NCBI RefSeq assembly: GCF_014851805.1
Contig: NZ_JACVAK010000004.1
Coordinates: 1 to 64,000 of the forward strand
Direction: 5' to 3'
Source of the DNA: Pseudoxanthomonas sp. PXM02
GTDB taxonomy: Bacteria; Pseudomonadota; Gammaproteobacteria; Xanthomonadales; Xanthomonadaceae
DNA: 64,000 bases
The notes under the pieces were generated by a model that made no database searches, was not told where the DNA came from, and worked only from the letters and a program-made list of their open reading frames with translations. Below, in pieces: positions 10,029 to 18,947 of the stretch. The stretch's first letter is position 1; every line of letters starts with the position of its first letter. The position numbers and the translations under genes are program-made.

Positions 10029-10037
10029 TGATACCCT
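10029..10037 (+). promoter_or_regulatory. extended -10, leaderless promoter of ubiA
   Basis: TGATACCCT has the TGn extension followed by a TACCCT hexamer (10032-10037). Only 7 nt separate it from the ATG of ubiA, so transcription would begin at or next to the start codon. The same arrangement recurs before hemH, bioH, ttcA and rep. Confidence 0.45.
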
Positions 10038-10044
10038 TTCGCGC

Positions 10045-10947
10045 ATGGGATACGAGCGTTTTGAAGAAGCCGAAGGGCCGCGCTGGCGTGAACGGCTGGG
10101 CCAGTACTGGAAACTGGTCCGCGGGGATCGGCCGATCGGCGTGCTGTTGCTGCTGTGGCCGACGTGGTGGGCGCTGTGGCTGGCGGCGGGCGGCGTGCCG
10201 TCGTGGTGGACCTTGTTCGTATTCACCGCCGGTGTGTGGCTGACGCGATCGGCGGGGTGCGTGATCAACGATTACGCGGACCGCTGGCTGGATCCGCAGG
10301 TCGAACGCACGCGTGGACGCCCGCTGGCGACCGGCGCGGTCTCTGGCCGCGAGGCGCTGGTGGTGTTCGCGGTGCTGATGCTGGTGGCGTTCGCGCTAGT
10401 GCTGACGATGAACCGCCTGACCATCTGGCTGAGTGTCGTGGGCCTGTTCCTGGCGGCCAGCTATCCCTACCTCAAGCGGTACACCTATCTGCCGCAGGTC
10501 TATCTGGGACTGGCGTTCGGCTGGGGCATCCCGATGGCGTTCGCTGCGGTGCAGGGCGACGTGCCGCCCGTGGCGTGGGTGCTCTACGGCGCCAACATCC
10601 TGTGGGCCACGGCCTACGACACGTGGTACGCGATGGTGGATCGTGAGGACGACCTCCGTGCCGGATCGAAATCCACCGCCATCCTGTTCGGTGATCTGGA
10701 TCTGGTCATCCAGGGCGTGCTGTATGCGCTGGTGTTCATCGCGCTGTATCTCGTGGGGCGTCAGGCAGGCCTTGGCATGTACTACTGGGCGAGCGTGGGC
10801 GTTGCGATCCTGTTCGTCATCTCACAGTTCGTGATGGCGCGTCATCGCGAACGCGCGGCCTGTTTTCGCGCGTTCCTGCACAACAACTGGGTAGGTGCGG
10901 TGATCTTCGCCGGACTGGCGTTGGATCTGGCCCGCCGAACGGCATAG
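10045..10947 (+). CDS. ubiA: 4-hydroxybenzoate polyprenyltransferase
   Basis: A 300-residue integral membrane prenyltransferase that attaches the polyprenyl tail to 4-hydroxybenzoate in ubiquinone synthesis. The two Asp-rich motifs that bind Mg-prenyl diphosphate are present: [20 protein letters not shown] (near residue 70) and [13 protein letters not shown] (near 195). About eight hydrophobic helices are visible, and the length is that of the family. The start is the ATG preceding [10 protein letters not shown]; a longer frame from 9979 would add a basic, non-conserved extension. It stands alone on the plus strand, with no ubiC beside it. A -10 element 7 nt upstream suggests a leaderless message. 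Confidence 0.95.
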   Translation: MGYERFEEAEGPRWRERLGQYWKLVRGDRPIGVLLLLWPTWWALWLAAGGVPSWWTLFVFTAGVWLTRSAGCVINDYADRWLDPQVERTRGRPLATGAVSGREALVVFAVLMLVAFALVLTMNRLTIWLSVVGLFLAASYPYLKRYTYLPQVYLGLAFGWGIPMAFAAVQGDVPPVAWVLYGANILWATAYDTWYAMVDREDDLRAGSKSTAILFGDLDLVIQGVLYALVFIALYLVGRQAGLGMYYWASVGVAILFVISQFVMARHRERAACFRAFLHNNWVGAVIFAGLALDLARRTA

Positions 10948-10972
10948 CGCGCGTGCGATGACGTCGAAGTAG

Positions 10973-10988
10973 CGTGATACGTTTCACA
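10973..10988 (+). promoter_or_regulatory. Clp/CRP-type operator before the DUF11 gene
   Basis: The 16-bp element CGTGA-N6-TCACA differs from the CRP/Clp consensus TGTGA-N6-TCACA at one base. It lies 30 bp upstream of the start of the DUF11 gene at 11018. In xanthomonads Clp is the CRP-family regulator that responds to cyclic di-GMP and controls extracellular products. That this site is bound is inferred. Confidence 0.5.
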
Positions 10989-11017
10989 TTATTCGATGTG
11001 ACAGCGATAAATGTGAG

Positions 11018-12466
11018 ATGGAGAAACAAGACAGGGGCACGGGAATCGCAGAATTCCTTTCGTTGAAGTACGGGCGCTGGATCGTGGGTGCATTGCTGGC
11101 CGCCTGTCTGGGTAATGCAGCAGCGCAGACCGTCCGCTGGGAGGACTACCGCGGCAACTCGCGCGTCGGTACGACCTACACCGGTCCGGCGGGCGCACCC
11201 ACGTTCGCCAACAACACCGGCACCGGCGCCGATCGCTTGAATGCATTGCGTGCGATCGCCGCCAATCCCGCCAACGCCGTGCGTACCGGCACGGCGGCCG
11301 ACATCAACTACCGGCAGGCGGCCAACCATCTCTGCAACCTGGATTCCGCGGCCACCAGCGTCGCCTCCTGCAACCTGCAGGCGATGGGGCGCGTGTCGTA
11401 TGCGCTGGTCCAGTTCCCGGCGGCGGGCACCTATACCGTCAGCATCGCGCACGACGACAACGTGGAACTGGGATTCTCCAGCGACTACGCCAACACGTCC
11501 TACCGCACTGCGTCGTATGACGTACCCGTCGGCACGGTCAACGACTGGACGGCGAACGAAGACACCTACGTCAGTCTTGGCAGTTTCACCGCCGCCAACG
11601 CGAACAGCTGCGCGCTGGTGCGCATGTACTGGCTCAACCATGGCGGTATCAACCATGCGCGCTTGCGCTGGACACTGCCCGGCAGCGGCAGCCCGGTGAT
11701 CATTCCGTCCACGGCCTTCCGCGATCCCGCCGCCGCCGCAAGTGCGACCGGCTGCAATGGCTCGATCACCGGCAACGGCACCACCATCACCTTGAACAAG
11801 GTGCTCGGTGCGCTACGTGCCGATGCCACCGACCAGTTCACCGTGCAGATCGGCACAACGTCGACGGCCGGCACCGTGCGCGAAGCCACCACGTCCGGCA
11901 TCGGCGTGGGCCAGCAGGCCAGCACGGGTGCGCTGGCCGTGACCACGGGCACGACCTACTACCTGCGCGACACCATGGCAGCGGGCAGTGCGTCCACGCT
12001 CGCCGGTGCGTACACCGCGTCGATCAGCTGCACGCGTAACGGCACGGCGTTCTCCCCGGCCGGGGCATCACCGACCTGGAACGTCACGCCGGTCGCGAAC
12101 GACCAGATCGTCTGCGCCGTCACCAATACGGCGCGCCCGCGCAGCGACCTGTCGATCGTCAAGGCCGCCAATCCGACCACGGCGCTGTCCGGCAGCGTGG
12201 TGACGTACACGGTGACTGCCAGCAATCCGGGTCCCAGTGCCGCGAATGGCACGGTGATCCGCGACACTCCCGGGGTGGGCTTGGATTGCACGGATCCCGT
12301 GGCCACTGCGGTCTGCGCGGCGTCCGGAGGAGCCAGCTGTCCAGGGGCGACGGTGCCGGTCGCCAGCCTGACGGGCACGGGCGTGACGATTCCCGTGTTT
12401 CCCGTGGGGGGGCAGATCGTGCTGACGCTGCAGTGCCGGGTGACCGCCACGGGCCTCACGCCCTGA
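11018..12466 (+). CDS. secreted DUF11-domain protein
   Basis: A 482-residue exported protein, starting at the ATG after a GTGAG ribosome site. The signal peptide ends near GNAAAQ. Residues ~40-230 form a beta-rich region (AHDDNVELGFSSDY, MYWLNHGGINHARLRW) that could be a PA14-like carbohydrate-binding fold, with low confidence. Residues ~240-370 resemble a prealbumin-like (SpaA-type) module, and the last ~110 residues are one DUF11 repeat (DLSIVKAANPTTALSGSVVTYTV). It has no OmpA or membrane anchor, so it is either released or held by partners, unlike the long DUF11 protein at the start of the window. The Clp-type site just upstream suggests cyclic di-GMP or nutrient control. Confidence 0.8.
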   Translation: MEKQDRGTGIAEFLSLKYGRWIVGALLAACLGNAAAQTVRWEDYRGNSRVGTTYTGPAGAPTFANNTGTGADRLNALRAIAANPANAVRTGTAADINYRQAANHLCNLDSAATSVASCNLQAMGRVSYALVQFPAAGTYTVSIAHDDNVELGFSSDYANTSYRTASYDVPVGTVNDWTANEDTYVSLGSFTAANANSCALVRMYWLNHGGINHARLRWTLPGSGSPVIIPSTAFRDPAAAASATGCNGSITGNGTTITLNKVLGALRADATDQFTVQIGTTSTAGTVREATTSGIGVGQQASTGALAVTTGTTYYLRDTMAAGSASTLAGAYTASISCTRNGTAFSPAGASPTWNVTPVANDQIVCAVTNTARPRSDLSIVKAANPTTALSGSVVTYTVTASNPGPSAANGTVIRDTPGVGLDCTDPVATAVCAASGGASCPGATVPVASLTGTGVTIPVFPVGGQIVLTLQCRVTATGLTP

Positions 12467-12476
12467 TCGCCCGATG

Positions 12477-12495
12477 GCGTGCCTTCACGGCACGC
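12477..12495. terminator. hairpin between convergent DUF11 gene and comF
   Basis: A perfect 7-bp stem, GCGTGCC / GGCACGC, with a 5-nt loop sits where the two convergent genes end; the comF stop codon lies in the loop. There is no T-tract, so intrinsic termination is uncertain. Confidence 0.35.
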
Positions 12496-13189
12496 GCGCG
12501 CAGACCCAGGCATCCACGCGCATGACGCCTGCCTTGAGCAGGGTGCGGGCGGCGGCCTGCAGGGTGGCGCCCGTCGTCATCACGTCATCGACCAGCGCCA
12601 CGTGAGGCGGAGGAAGCACGGCTGGCGGCACGACGAAGGCCCGGGCAACGTTCCGCTGTCGCTGGTCCGCATCCAGCTCGGATTGCGGCGCCGTGGCGCG
12701 GACGCGCTGCAGCAGGTCTGTCCGCAAGGGCAGGCCCAGCGAGGCGGCCAGCGGGCGCGCGAGTTCCAGCGCCTGGTCGTAGCCGCGCTGTCGCATCCGA
12801 TGGACATGCAAAGGCACCGGCACGATCGCGTCCGGCCGCGGCGCCGACGCCAGCGACCCGGCCATCAGTCCCGCCATCAGGCGCCCGGCCGCCAGGTCGC
12901 GGTGGAACTTGAAGCGCGGGACCAGCCGGTCCAGCGGAAATCCGTAGACGAATACCGCCCGCGTGTGCGTCAGCGCCGGTGGCTTCCGCAGGCAGTCGCC
13001 ACACGCGCCAGCCACCGGCATCGGTAGCCCGCAGCGCTCGCAGCAGACAAGGTTCCAGGGGGGCTGTTCGGCGCACGATGCGCACAGATCGACGCCCTTG
13101 TGGCCACGTTCGCGGCAGACAAGGCATCGGGGAGCGAACAGCAGGCGGGTGGCGCGACGCCAGCCGCCGTCAACTTCGTGTGCATCCAT
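12485..13189 (-). CDS. comF: ComF family phosphoribosyltransferase-like protein
   Basis: A 234-residue protein of the ComF/GntX family, linked to DNA uptake and use of external DNA. It has an N-terminal zinc-binding set (CLVC and CASC, residues 22-39, plus a second cysteine group CCERCG...CGDC) and a C-terminal phosphoribosyltransferase-type signature [10 protein letters not shown]. The start ATG at 13189 gives the family length; the very long open frame continuing upstream on this strand runs antisense through the biotin genes and is not coding. comF and bioB are divergent, 60 bp apart, so their promoters must overlap. Confidence 0.92.
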   Translation of the reverse strand: MDAHEVDGGWRRATRLLFAPRCLVCRERGHKGVDLCASCAEQPPWNLVCCERCGLPMPVAGACGDCLRKPPALTHTRAVFVYGFPLDRLVPRFKFHRDLAAGRLMAGLMAGSLASAPRPDAIVPVPLHVHRMRQRGYDQALELARPLAASLGLPLRTDLLQRVRATAPQSELDADQRQRNVARAFVVPPAVLPPPHVALVDDVMTTGATLQAAARTLLKAGVMRVDAWVCARVP

Positions 13190-13193
13190 GCGG

Positions 13194-13222
13194 TTGACAG
13201 GGCGAAGCCCGGTTTCCAGACT
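13194..13222 (+). promoter_or_regulatory. possible bioB promoter
   Basis: A perfect TTGACA (13194-13199) is followed after 17 bp by CAGACT, a poor -10 with three matches. It lies 5 bp outside the comF start codon and 28 bp before the bioB ATG. The -35 is striking but the -10 is weak. Confidence 0.3.
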
Positions 13223-13249
13223 TCCCGACTGTATTCCGCCGAGGCTGCC

Positions 13250-14326
13250 ATGTCCGCTCACATTTCTTCCGCCGCGCCGGTCCTGCGCCATGACTGGCAG
13301 CGAGACGAGCTGCTGGCCCTGTTCGACCTGCCGTTCCCGGAGTTGCTGCACCGGGCATCGGCCGTGCACCGCGCCCATTTCGACCCGGCGGAAGTGCAGG
13401 TCTCGACGCTGCTGTCGGTGAAAACGGGCGGCTGTCCCGAAGACTGCGCCTACTGCCCGCAGGCGCAACGCTACGACACCGGCGTGTCCGCGCAGAAGCT
13501 GATGAGCGCCGACGAAGTGCTGGCGAAGGCGGCGCAGGCCAAGGCGGCCGGCGCGTCGCGCTTCTGCATGGGCGCCGCGTGGCGCTCGCCCAAGGATCGC
13601 GATATCCCGAAGGTCGCCGAGATGATCCGCGGCGTGAAGGCGCTGGGCCTGGAGACCTGCGCCACGCTCGGCATGCTGAGCGGCGAACAGGCGCACGCGC
13701 TGAAGGACGCCGGGCTGGACTACTACAACCACAACCTGGACACCGCGCCCGACTTCTATGGCGACATCATCCACACGCGCCAGTACCAGGACCGTCTGGA
13801 CACGCTGGAGCACGTCCGCGACGCCGGCATGAAGACCTGCTGTGGCGGCATCGTCGGCATGGGCGAATCGCGCGACCAGCGCGCCGGCCTGCTGCAGGCG
13901 CTGGCCAACCTGCCGTCGCACCCGGACTCGGTGCCGATCAATCGGCTGGTGCAGGTGGCAGGCACCCCGCTGCACGGCACGACGGAACTGGACCCGTTCG
14001 AGTTCGTCCGCACGATCGCCGTCGCCCGCCTTGTCATGCCGGCGTCGATGGTGCGGCTGTCGGCCGGCCGCGAGGCGATGAGCGACGAACTGCAGGCGCT
14101 GTGCTTCCTGGCCGGCGCCAACTCGATCTTCTATGGCGAGAAGCTGCTGACCACCGGCAACCCGGACACCGCGCGCGACCAGGCCCTGTTCGCCCGCCTG
14201 GGACTGCGGCCGATGGAGGTGCAGGTGGAAAACGTGCACGACCATCACAGAACCGATGCCCCGGGCAGCGGTACGGTGCACGCCGACATCACCCGTTCCG
14301 AGCCGTCCTGCGGTCGGGCGGCGTAA
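13250..14326 (+). CDS. bioB: biotin synthase
   Basis: A 358-residue radical SAM enzyme that inserts sulfur into dethiobiotin to make biotin. The SAM cluster motif CPEDCAYC (CxxxCxxC) lies near residue 65, following the [13 protein letters not shown] context of BioB. Further family signatures are [40 protein letters not shown] and [16 protein letters not shown]. The ATG at 13250 fits the usual N-terminus; the frame is open upstream to 13100, but that would overlap the comF start. It is the first gene of bioB-bioF-bioH-bioC. Confidence 0.97.
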   Translation: MSAHISSAAPVLRHDWQRDELLALFDLPFPELLHRASAVHRAHFDPAEVQVSTLLSVKTGGCPEDCAYCPQAQRYDTGVSAQKLMSADEVLAKAAQAKAAGASRFCMGAAWRSPKDRDIPKVAEMIRGVKALGLETCATLGMLSGEQAHALKDAGLDYYNHNLDTAPDFYGDIIHTRQYQDRLDTLEHVRDAGMKTCCGGIVGMGESRDQRAGLLQALANLPSHPDSVPINRLVQVAGTPLHGTTELDPFEFVRTIAVARLVMPASMVRLSAGREAMSDELQALCFLAGANSIFYGEKLLTTGNPDTARDQALFARLGLRPMEVQVENVHDHHRTDAPGSGTVHADITRSEPSCGRAA

Positions 14327-14443
14327 GTCGGGGCAACAGGGGGCAGTACCTGACGTAAGGACGCTGGCGCGGAAACGCGGGCCGGCGTGTCGTCGTCGAT
14401 GCCCGCATGCGCTCCGGCGCTCTCCCATGCCAGGCCCGCCGAC

Positions 14444-15643
14444 ATGACCCGCACCGACCTGCACGACCGCATCCTCGCCCAGCGCCAGCAGCGCATCGCG
14501 CTGGGCAGGCAACGCACGCGCCGCACCGTGACGCGGCGCGACGGCGTCAAGGTCGAGATCAACGGCCGCTGGCTGACCGAGTTCAGCAGCAATGACTATC
14601 TGGGGCTGGCGCAGCAGTTCGAAGTGAGCAACGCGCTGCAGGACGCGGCCGCTCGCGAGGGAGCCGGCGCATGCGCTTCGCACCTGGTCAGCGGTCACCA
14701 CACCGCGCACGAAGGGCTGGAGCGCGACATCGCGGACTGGCTGGGTTACCCGCGTGCGCTGCTGTTCGGTAGCGGCTTCCTGGCCAATCTCGCCGTGCAG
14801 CAGGCCCTGCTGGAAGACGGCGACGTCTGCGTGCAGGACCGGCTCAACCACGCCAGCCTGCTCGACGCCACCCGCCTGGCCGGTGCGAAGCTGCGCCGCT
14901 ACCCGCACCTCGATCCCGAAGGCGCGTTGCGCCAGTTGAAGCTGCAGCCCGAAGGCGCGGCCATGCTGGTCACCGATGGCGTCTTCAGCATGGATGGCGA
15001 CTGCGCGCCGCTGCGGTCGCTCAGCCTCGTCGCGCGCATGCAGCAGGCGCTGTTCTTCGTCGACGACGCGCACGGCGTCGGCGTGCGCGGGCCCGAGGGG
15101 CGCGGCAGCGTGGCGGAGGCGCGCATGGGCGTGGCCGACGTGCCGTTGCAACTGGTCACGCTCGGCAAGGCGCTGGGTGGCTACGGTGCCGTGGTCGTGG
15201 GCGAGGAAACCCTGATCCAGCACCTGGCCGAAACCGCGCGGCCCTACATCTACACCACGGCGATGCCGCCCGCGCTGGCGGCGGCGACGCGCGTCGCGGT
15301 GAAGCATGCGCGTCGCGACCAGTGGCGCCGCGACAAGCTGCAGTCGCTGGTGGACCGGTTCCGCACCGGCGCGCAGCGTGCCGGCCTGGAACTGATGGCC
15401 TCCGATTCGCCGATCCAGCCGGTGCTGTGCGGCAGCGATGCCAATGCGCTGGGCCTTTCCGCCGCGCTGGACAGTGCCGGCTACCTGGTGCCGGCGATCC
15501 GTCCGCCGACCGTGCCGGATGGCAAGGCGCGGTTGCGCGTGACGCTGTCGGCCCTGCATTCGCTGCAGGACGTGGATGGGCTGGTGGCGGCCTTGGCGCG
15601 TTCGTGGGATGCCGTGCAGCGCGTGCACGGCGCTGTCGCCTGA
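14444..15643 (+). CDS. bioF: 8-amino-7-oxononanoate synthase
   Basis: A 399-residue PLP-dependent enzyme that condenses pimeloyl-ACP with alanine. Family marks are [10 protein letters not shown] near residue 45, [15 protein letters not shown], the catalytic Asp/His region [10 protein letters not shown], and the PLP lysine in [10 protein letters not shown]. The ATG at 14444 gives [10 protein letters not shown], the expected N-terminus; an in-frame ATG at 14387 would add a low-quality extension. It lies 117 bp after bioB and 56 bp before bioH in the biotin cluster. Confidence 0.96.
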   Translation: MTRTDLHDRILAQRQQRIALGRQRTRRTVTRRDGVKVEINGRWLTEFSSNDYLGLAQQFEVSNALQDAAAREGAGACASHLVSGHHTAHEGLERDIADWLGYPRALLFGSGFLANLAVQQALLEDGDVCVQDRLNHASLLDATRLAGAKLRRYPHLDPEGALRQLKLQPEGAAMLVTDGVFSMDGDCAPLRSLSLVARMQQALFFVDDAHGVGVRGPEGRGSVAEARMGVADVPLQLVTLGKALGGYGAVVVGEETLIQHLAETARPYIYTTAMPPALAAATRVAVKHARRDQWRRDKLQSLVDRFRTGAQRAGLELMASDSPIQPVLCGSDANALGLSAALDSAGYLVPAIRPPTVPDGKARLRVTLSALHSLQDVDGLVAALARSWDAVQRVHGAVA

Positions 15644-15686
15644 CGGAATCGCCCCTCCGTGCGGTCCCGCAATGGGCGGGATCGGC

Positions 15687-15692
15687 GACAAT
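15687..15692 (+). promoter_or_regulatory. possible internal leaderless promoter for bioH
   Basis: GACAAT lies 7 nt before the bioH ATG in the 56-bp bioF-bioH gap. The surrounding string ACAATACGCGG is identical to that before the hemH start. This would allow bioH-bioC to be transcribed apart from bioB-bioF. Confidence 0.4.
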
Positions 15693-15699
15693 ACGCGGC

Positions 15700-16476
15700 A
15701 TGCATATCGAAACCCTGGGCAGCGGCCCTTCCCTGGTGCTGCTGCATGGCTGGGCGCTGCACGGCGGCGTGTTCGCGCCGCTGGTGCAGCGACTGTCCGA
15801 CCGCTACACGCTCCATCTCGTCGACCTGCCCGGACATGGCCACAGCCGCGACACCGACGTGGCGCTGACGCTGGAGGCCACCGTCGATGCCGTGCTCGCG
15901 CGGACACCGCCTGCCGTCTGGCTGGCCTGGTCGCTGGGCGGCCTGTTCGCGCTGCATGCGGCCGCCGCTTCGCGGCAGGTGCGCGGGCTGGCGATGATCG
16001 CCGCGACGCCGCGCTTCGTGAAAGGCGAGGGCTGGCCGCATGCGGTGGAGGCCAGCGTGTTCGCGCAGTTCGGCGATGACCTGCGCAATGACTACGCCGG
16101 TACCCTGGAACGCTTCCTCGCGCTGGACACCTTGGGTTCCGAACATGCCCGCGCGGAACTGCGTACGCTGAAGCAGGATCTGTACGCGCGCGGCGAACCC
16201 GCGCCCGCCGCGCTGCAGCGCGGCCTGCAACTGCTGGAGCAATCCGACCTGCGGACGACGTTGCCCACGCTGACGGTGCCCAGCCTGTGGCTGGCCGGTC
16301 GCCGCGACCTGCTGGTGCCGTCGAAGGCGATGCAGGCGGCGGCACAGGCAGCGCCGGAGGCGCAGTTCGTCGAGATCGCAGGCGGCGGCCACGCGCCGTT
16401 CCTCGGTCATGCCGATGTCGTGGCCGGCGAGGTCGACCGCTTCCTGCAGTCGCTGTCGCAGGACGACGCAGCATGA
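15700..16476 (+). CDS. bioH: pimeloyl-ACP methyl ester carboxylesterase
   Basis: A 258-residue alpha/beta hydrolase that removes the methyl group from pimeloyl-ACP methyl ester, releasing pimeloyl-ACP for BioF. It shows the oxyanion motif LLHGWALHG, the nucleophile elbow AWSLGG, an acid in GRRDLLVP and the histidine in GGGHAPFL. The ATG at 15700 was chosen by length and similarity; the open frame starting at 15322 is antisense-like extension inside bioF. Its last bases overlap the bioC start (ATGA), so the two are translationally coupled. Confidence 0.93.
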   Translation: MHIETLGSGPSLVLLHGWALHGGVFAPLVQRLSDRYTLHLVDLPGHGHSRDTDVALTLEATVDAVLARTPPAVWLAWSLGGLFALHAAAASRQVRGLAMIAATPRFVKGEGWPHAVEASVFAQFGDDLRNDYAGTLERFLALDTLGSEHARAELRTLKQDLYARGEPAPAALQRGLQLLEQSDLRTTLPTLTVPSLWLAGRRDLLVPSKAMQAAAQAAPEAQFVEIAGGGHAPFLGHADVVAGEVDRFLQSLSQDDAA

Positions 16477-17372
16477 GTACGTTCGACCAGCGTCATATCC
16501 GCCGCGCGTTCTCGCGTTCCGCCGCCGGCTACGACGCCGCAGCGGCGCTGCAGCACGAAGTCGAAAAGCGCCTGATGGAGTCGCTGGACTATCTGACGCT
16601 ACGTCAGGGATCGGACGCCAAGGATCCGAAGGTGGTGCTGGACGTGGGCTGCGGTCCCGCGCACGCCGCCGCCGCGATGCGCAAGCGCTGGCCGAAGGCG
16701 CAGGTCATCGCACTGGACCTCGCGCTGCCCATGCTGCGCGAAGCGAAAAAGCAGGCCGGCTGGTGGAAACCGTTCCAGCGCGTCTGCGCCGACCTGCGTG
16801 CGCTGCCGCTGGCCGAGGGCAGCGTCGACGTGCTGTTCTGCAATCTCAGCCTGCAATGGGTCGACGACCTGCCTGCCGCCTTCAACGGATTCCGCCGCGT
16901 GCTGAAGCCGGGCGGTCTGCTGGTGTGTTCGACGTTCGGTCCCGAAACCCTGCAGGAGTTGCGCGACGCGTTCGCGCATGCGGACGACACGCCCCATGTC
17001 AGTCCGTTCCCGCCGATCGCCCAGTTCGGCGACGCGTTGATGCTGGCCGGATTCCGCGATCCGGTGCTCGATCGTGACCGCTTCACGCTGACCTACGACG
17101 ACCTGCCTGCGCTGATGCGCGAGCTGCGTGCGATGGGCGCCACCAATGCGCTGCAACGTCGCCGCCACACGCTGACCGGCCGCGCCCGCTTCGCGGCGGC
17201 GGCGGCGGCCTATGAGCCGCTGCGCCGCGAGGACGGCAAATTGCCCAGTACATGGGATGTCATCTACGCCCACGCGTGGGCACCGCCGCCGGGCGCACCG
17301 ATCCGTGGACAGGGCGAAGACATCGCCGCCATGCCGCTGTCGAAGATTCCGATCCGCCGGAAAGGCGAATAG
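16473..17372 (+). CDS. bioC: malonyl-ACP O-methyltransferase
   Basis: A 299-residue SAM-dependent methyltransferase that methylates malonyl-ACP to start pimelate synthesis on the fatty-acid machinery. It has the N-terminal BioC pattern FSRSAAGYDAAAALQHEV, the SAM motif VLDVGCGPA, ALDLALPMLR, and NLSLQWVDDLP. It overlaps the bioH stop by 4 bp and ends the bioBFHC cluster. bioA and bioD are not in this window and must be elsewhere. Confidence 0.95.
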   Translation: MSTFDQRHIRRAFSRSAAGYDAAAALQHEVEKRLMESLDYLTLRQGSDAKDPKVVLDVGCGPAHAAAAMRKRWPKAQVIALDLALPMLREAKKQAGWWKPFQRVCADLRALPLAEGSVDVLFCNLSLQWVDDLPAAFNGFRRVLKPGGLLVCSTFGPETLQELRDAFAHADDTPHVSPFPPIAQFGDALMLAGFRDPVLDRDRFTLTYDDLPALMRELRAMGATNALQRRRHTLTGRARFAAAAAAYEPLRREDGKLPSTWDVIYAHAWAPPPGAPIRGQGEDIAAMPLSKIPIRRKGE

Positions 17373-17420
17373 CGCCGGAATCAAGTCGTCCAACGAGGCA
17401 GCGTCCGCCTATGCGATCTG

Positions 17421-17783
17421 TTAGGTGTGGGACGGCTCAAGGTGACCGTTCGTGTTTCTTTTCACGAACGTCAGTTCGCCTTCCGACTCTCCCTCAAGGA
17501 AGCCGCAGGTGTATGAGGTGGTTCCATCGGGGTAGATCCAGACATCGAACACGGTTGCCGGGCTGGTGCTGCCAGTGGTCGCGGCGGCCATCGTCTCGAC
17601 GTCGGGAATGCTCTGGAGAATGACCGGCAGGATTCGTTCGGCGGCCTGTATCGTGACGGCGCGACCTTGATCCGCAATGGCGACACAGACACGAAGGCCC
17701 GGACCTTCGCGGACCGTCAGAAGCGCCTCCACATAGCCTTCCGTGGGGTACTCGCCGATGATTGAATCCGAGATTGACGACAT
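17421..17783 (-). CDS. hypothetical protein
   Basis: A 120-residue acidic protein with no signal peptide or membrane segment. It contains a motif WIYPDGTTSYTCGFLEGES near residue 82, and otherwise mixed alpha/beta composition. I do not recognise the family. It lies 71 bp downstream of the SnoaL-like gene on the same strand. An inverted repeat GGGTCA-N5-TGACCC occurs just before its start. Length, isolation and acidity are compatible with an orphan immunity protein, but that is only a guess. Confidence 0.6.
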   Translation of the reverse strand: MSSISDSIIGEYPTEGYVEALLTVREGPGLRVCVAIADQGRAVTIQAAERILPVILQSIPDVETMAAATTGSTSPATVFDVWIYPDGTTSYTCGFLEGESEGELTFVKRNTNGHLEPSHT

Positions 17784-17785
17784 GA

Positions 17786-17802
17786 CGGGTCACCCCCTGA
17801 CC
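17786..17802. repeat. inverted repeat before hypothetical gene
   Basis: GGGTCA-CCCCC-TGACCC is a perfect 6-bp inverted repeat 3 bp upstream of the ATG at 17783. It could be an operator or a weak hairpin in the leader; no T-tract follows it. Confidence 0.3.
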
Positions 17803-17854
17803 CAACGCCGGCGATTCGCCGCACTCGCTGCGGCCCGTGATGCGTGGCGACGGC

Positions 17855-18292
17855 TCAGGGGCTCTCGCCGCTGACCTGGCGGATCCAGTCCTGCAGGTTG
17901 TAGTAATTCGTGACGCGTGCGATGCGGTCGTCGCGGATGTCGAAGAAGGCGCCGCCCGGGAGGACATAGGTCTGTCCGTTCGCCGGTGGCAGCCCCTCGT
18001 CGGTGTGGTGGTACTCGCCATGCACCACGTATTCGGCCGCCGCGTGCTGGCCGTCCTGCGTGACCAGCACCACGATGTCGCGCAGCTGCTCGCGGTAACT
18101 CGCGTTCATGCGTCCGAGGAAGGTCGCGAAGGCTTCGCGGCCGGTCTCGCGCGCGCCCTGGTTGAGGTCGTGCACCACGTCGTCGGTCAGCATGGCCAGC
18201 ATGCCTTCCCAGTCGCCCCGGTTGAACGCGGCGTAATAGTTGAGGACGAGCTCGGTGGCGCGGTCCTGCCGGCGCGTGCCGTCGATCTTCAT
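17855..18292 (-). CDS. SnoaL/NTF2-like, ketosteroid-isomerase-related protein
   Basis: A 145-residue protein with the cone-shaped NTF2-like pattern: LVLNYYAAFNRGDWEGMLAMLTDDVVHDLNQG at the N-terminus, FATFLGRMNASYREQL in the middle and VTNYYNLQDWIRQV at the end. Members bind small hydrophobic ligands or act as isomerases or hydrolases. Which reaction this one catalyses cannot be told from sequence. The start at ATG 18292 removes a poorly conserved 14-residue extension. It follows the DUF218 gene on the same strand after 46 bp. Confidence 0.85.
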   Translation of the reverse strand: MKIDGTRRQDRATELVLNYYAAFNRGDWEGMLAMLTDDVVHDLNQGARETGREAFATFLGRMNASYREQLRDIVVLVTQDGQHAAAEYVVHGEYHHTDEGLPPANGQTYVLPGGAFFDIRDDRIARVTNYYNLQDWIRQVSGESP

Positions 18293-18338
18293 GCGGATTC
18301 CCGTGGGGTGGGGGACGCCGCGATCATACGCCACGCCA

Positions 18339-18947
18339 TCAGCGCGGCAGCCGGTCGCGGTGGAAGAAATAGACTTCCTGCAACAGGAAGCGCCAGCGCG
18401 TGGCGAAGCTGCGGAAGCGGCTGGTCGGCGTGGGCGAACCGACCGAACGGATACCGAGATCGCGACTGATCCGCAGCGCGCGCGCCATGTGCAGCGGATC
18501 GCTGACGATGATGACGCTGTCCAGCTTGTGCTGCTGCATCAGCGTCCGTGCCTGCCGCAGGTTGTCGTGCGTGTTGCGCGACAGCGATTCGATCAGGATG
18601 GCCTTGTCCGGCACGCCCTGGCGCAGCGCGTAGCGACGCGCGACCTGCGACTCGGAGAACCGCGCGCCGGTGCCGCCGTAGCCACCGGTGAAGATCAGCG
18701 TGGGTGCCAGGCCGCGCTTGTACAGGTCGATGCCATGGCGGATGCGCTCTTCGAACACGGGCGACGGTTTGGCGTCATAGGCGGCGGCACCGAGCACGAT
18801 GATGGCGTCGGACGGCACGGCGTCATCGCGTTGGCCCACCCAGATGATGTAGGCCGCCACGCCGGTCAGCCACAGCAGCACGAGCAGCAGCAACCGCCAC
18901 GCCCAACCCGCGATGCCACGCCTGGATTTCTTCCTGCGCGTGTTCAT
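18339..18947 (-). CDS. YdcF/SanA-like DUF218 membrane protein
   Basis: A 202-residue protein with a basic N-terminus, one membrane helix (about residues 13-32) and a DUF218 domain. Visible signatures are SDAIIVLGAAAYDAKPSP, FTGGYGGTGARFSESQVARRY, ESLSRNTHDNLRQA and IIVSDPLHMARAL. Family members have been tied to envelope integrity and to cyclic lipid carriers, without one clear reaction. The ATG at 18947 overlaps the stop of the dehydratase gene by 4 bp, so translation is coupled. Confidence 0.88.
   Translation of the reverse strand: MNTRRKKSRRGIAGWAWRLLLLVLLWLTGVAAYIIWVGQRDDAVPSDAIIVLGAAAYDAKPSPVFEERIRHGIDLYKRGLAPTLIFTGGYGGTGARFSESQVARRYALRQGVPDKAILIESLSRNTHDNLRQARTLMQQHKLDSVIIVSDPLHMARALRISRDLGIRSVGSPTPTSRFRSFATRWRFLLQEVYFFHRDRLPR

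Noticed and set aside
12300..12466. Early end of the short DUF11 protein as a frameshift
   Set aside because: The last repeat ends at a natural strand boundary, and no DUF11-like sequence continues in another frame before comF.
13190..16474. Minus-strand extension of the comF frame across bioB-bioF-bioH
   Set aside because: It is antisense to four solid biotin genes; only the part from 13189 down encodes ComF.
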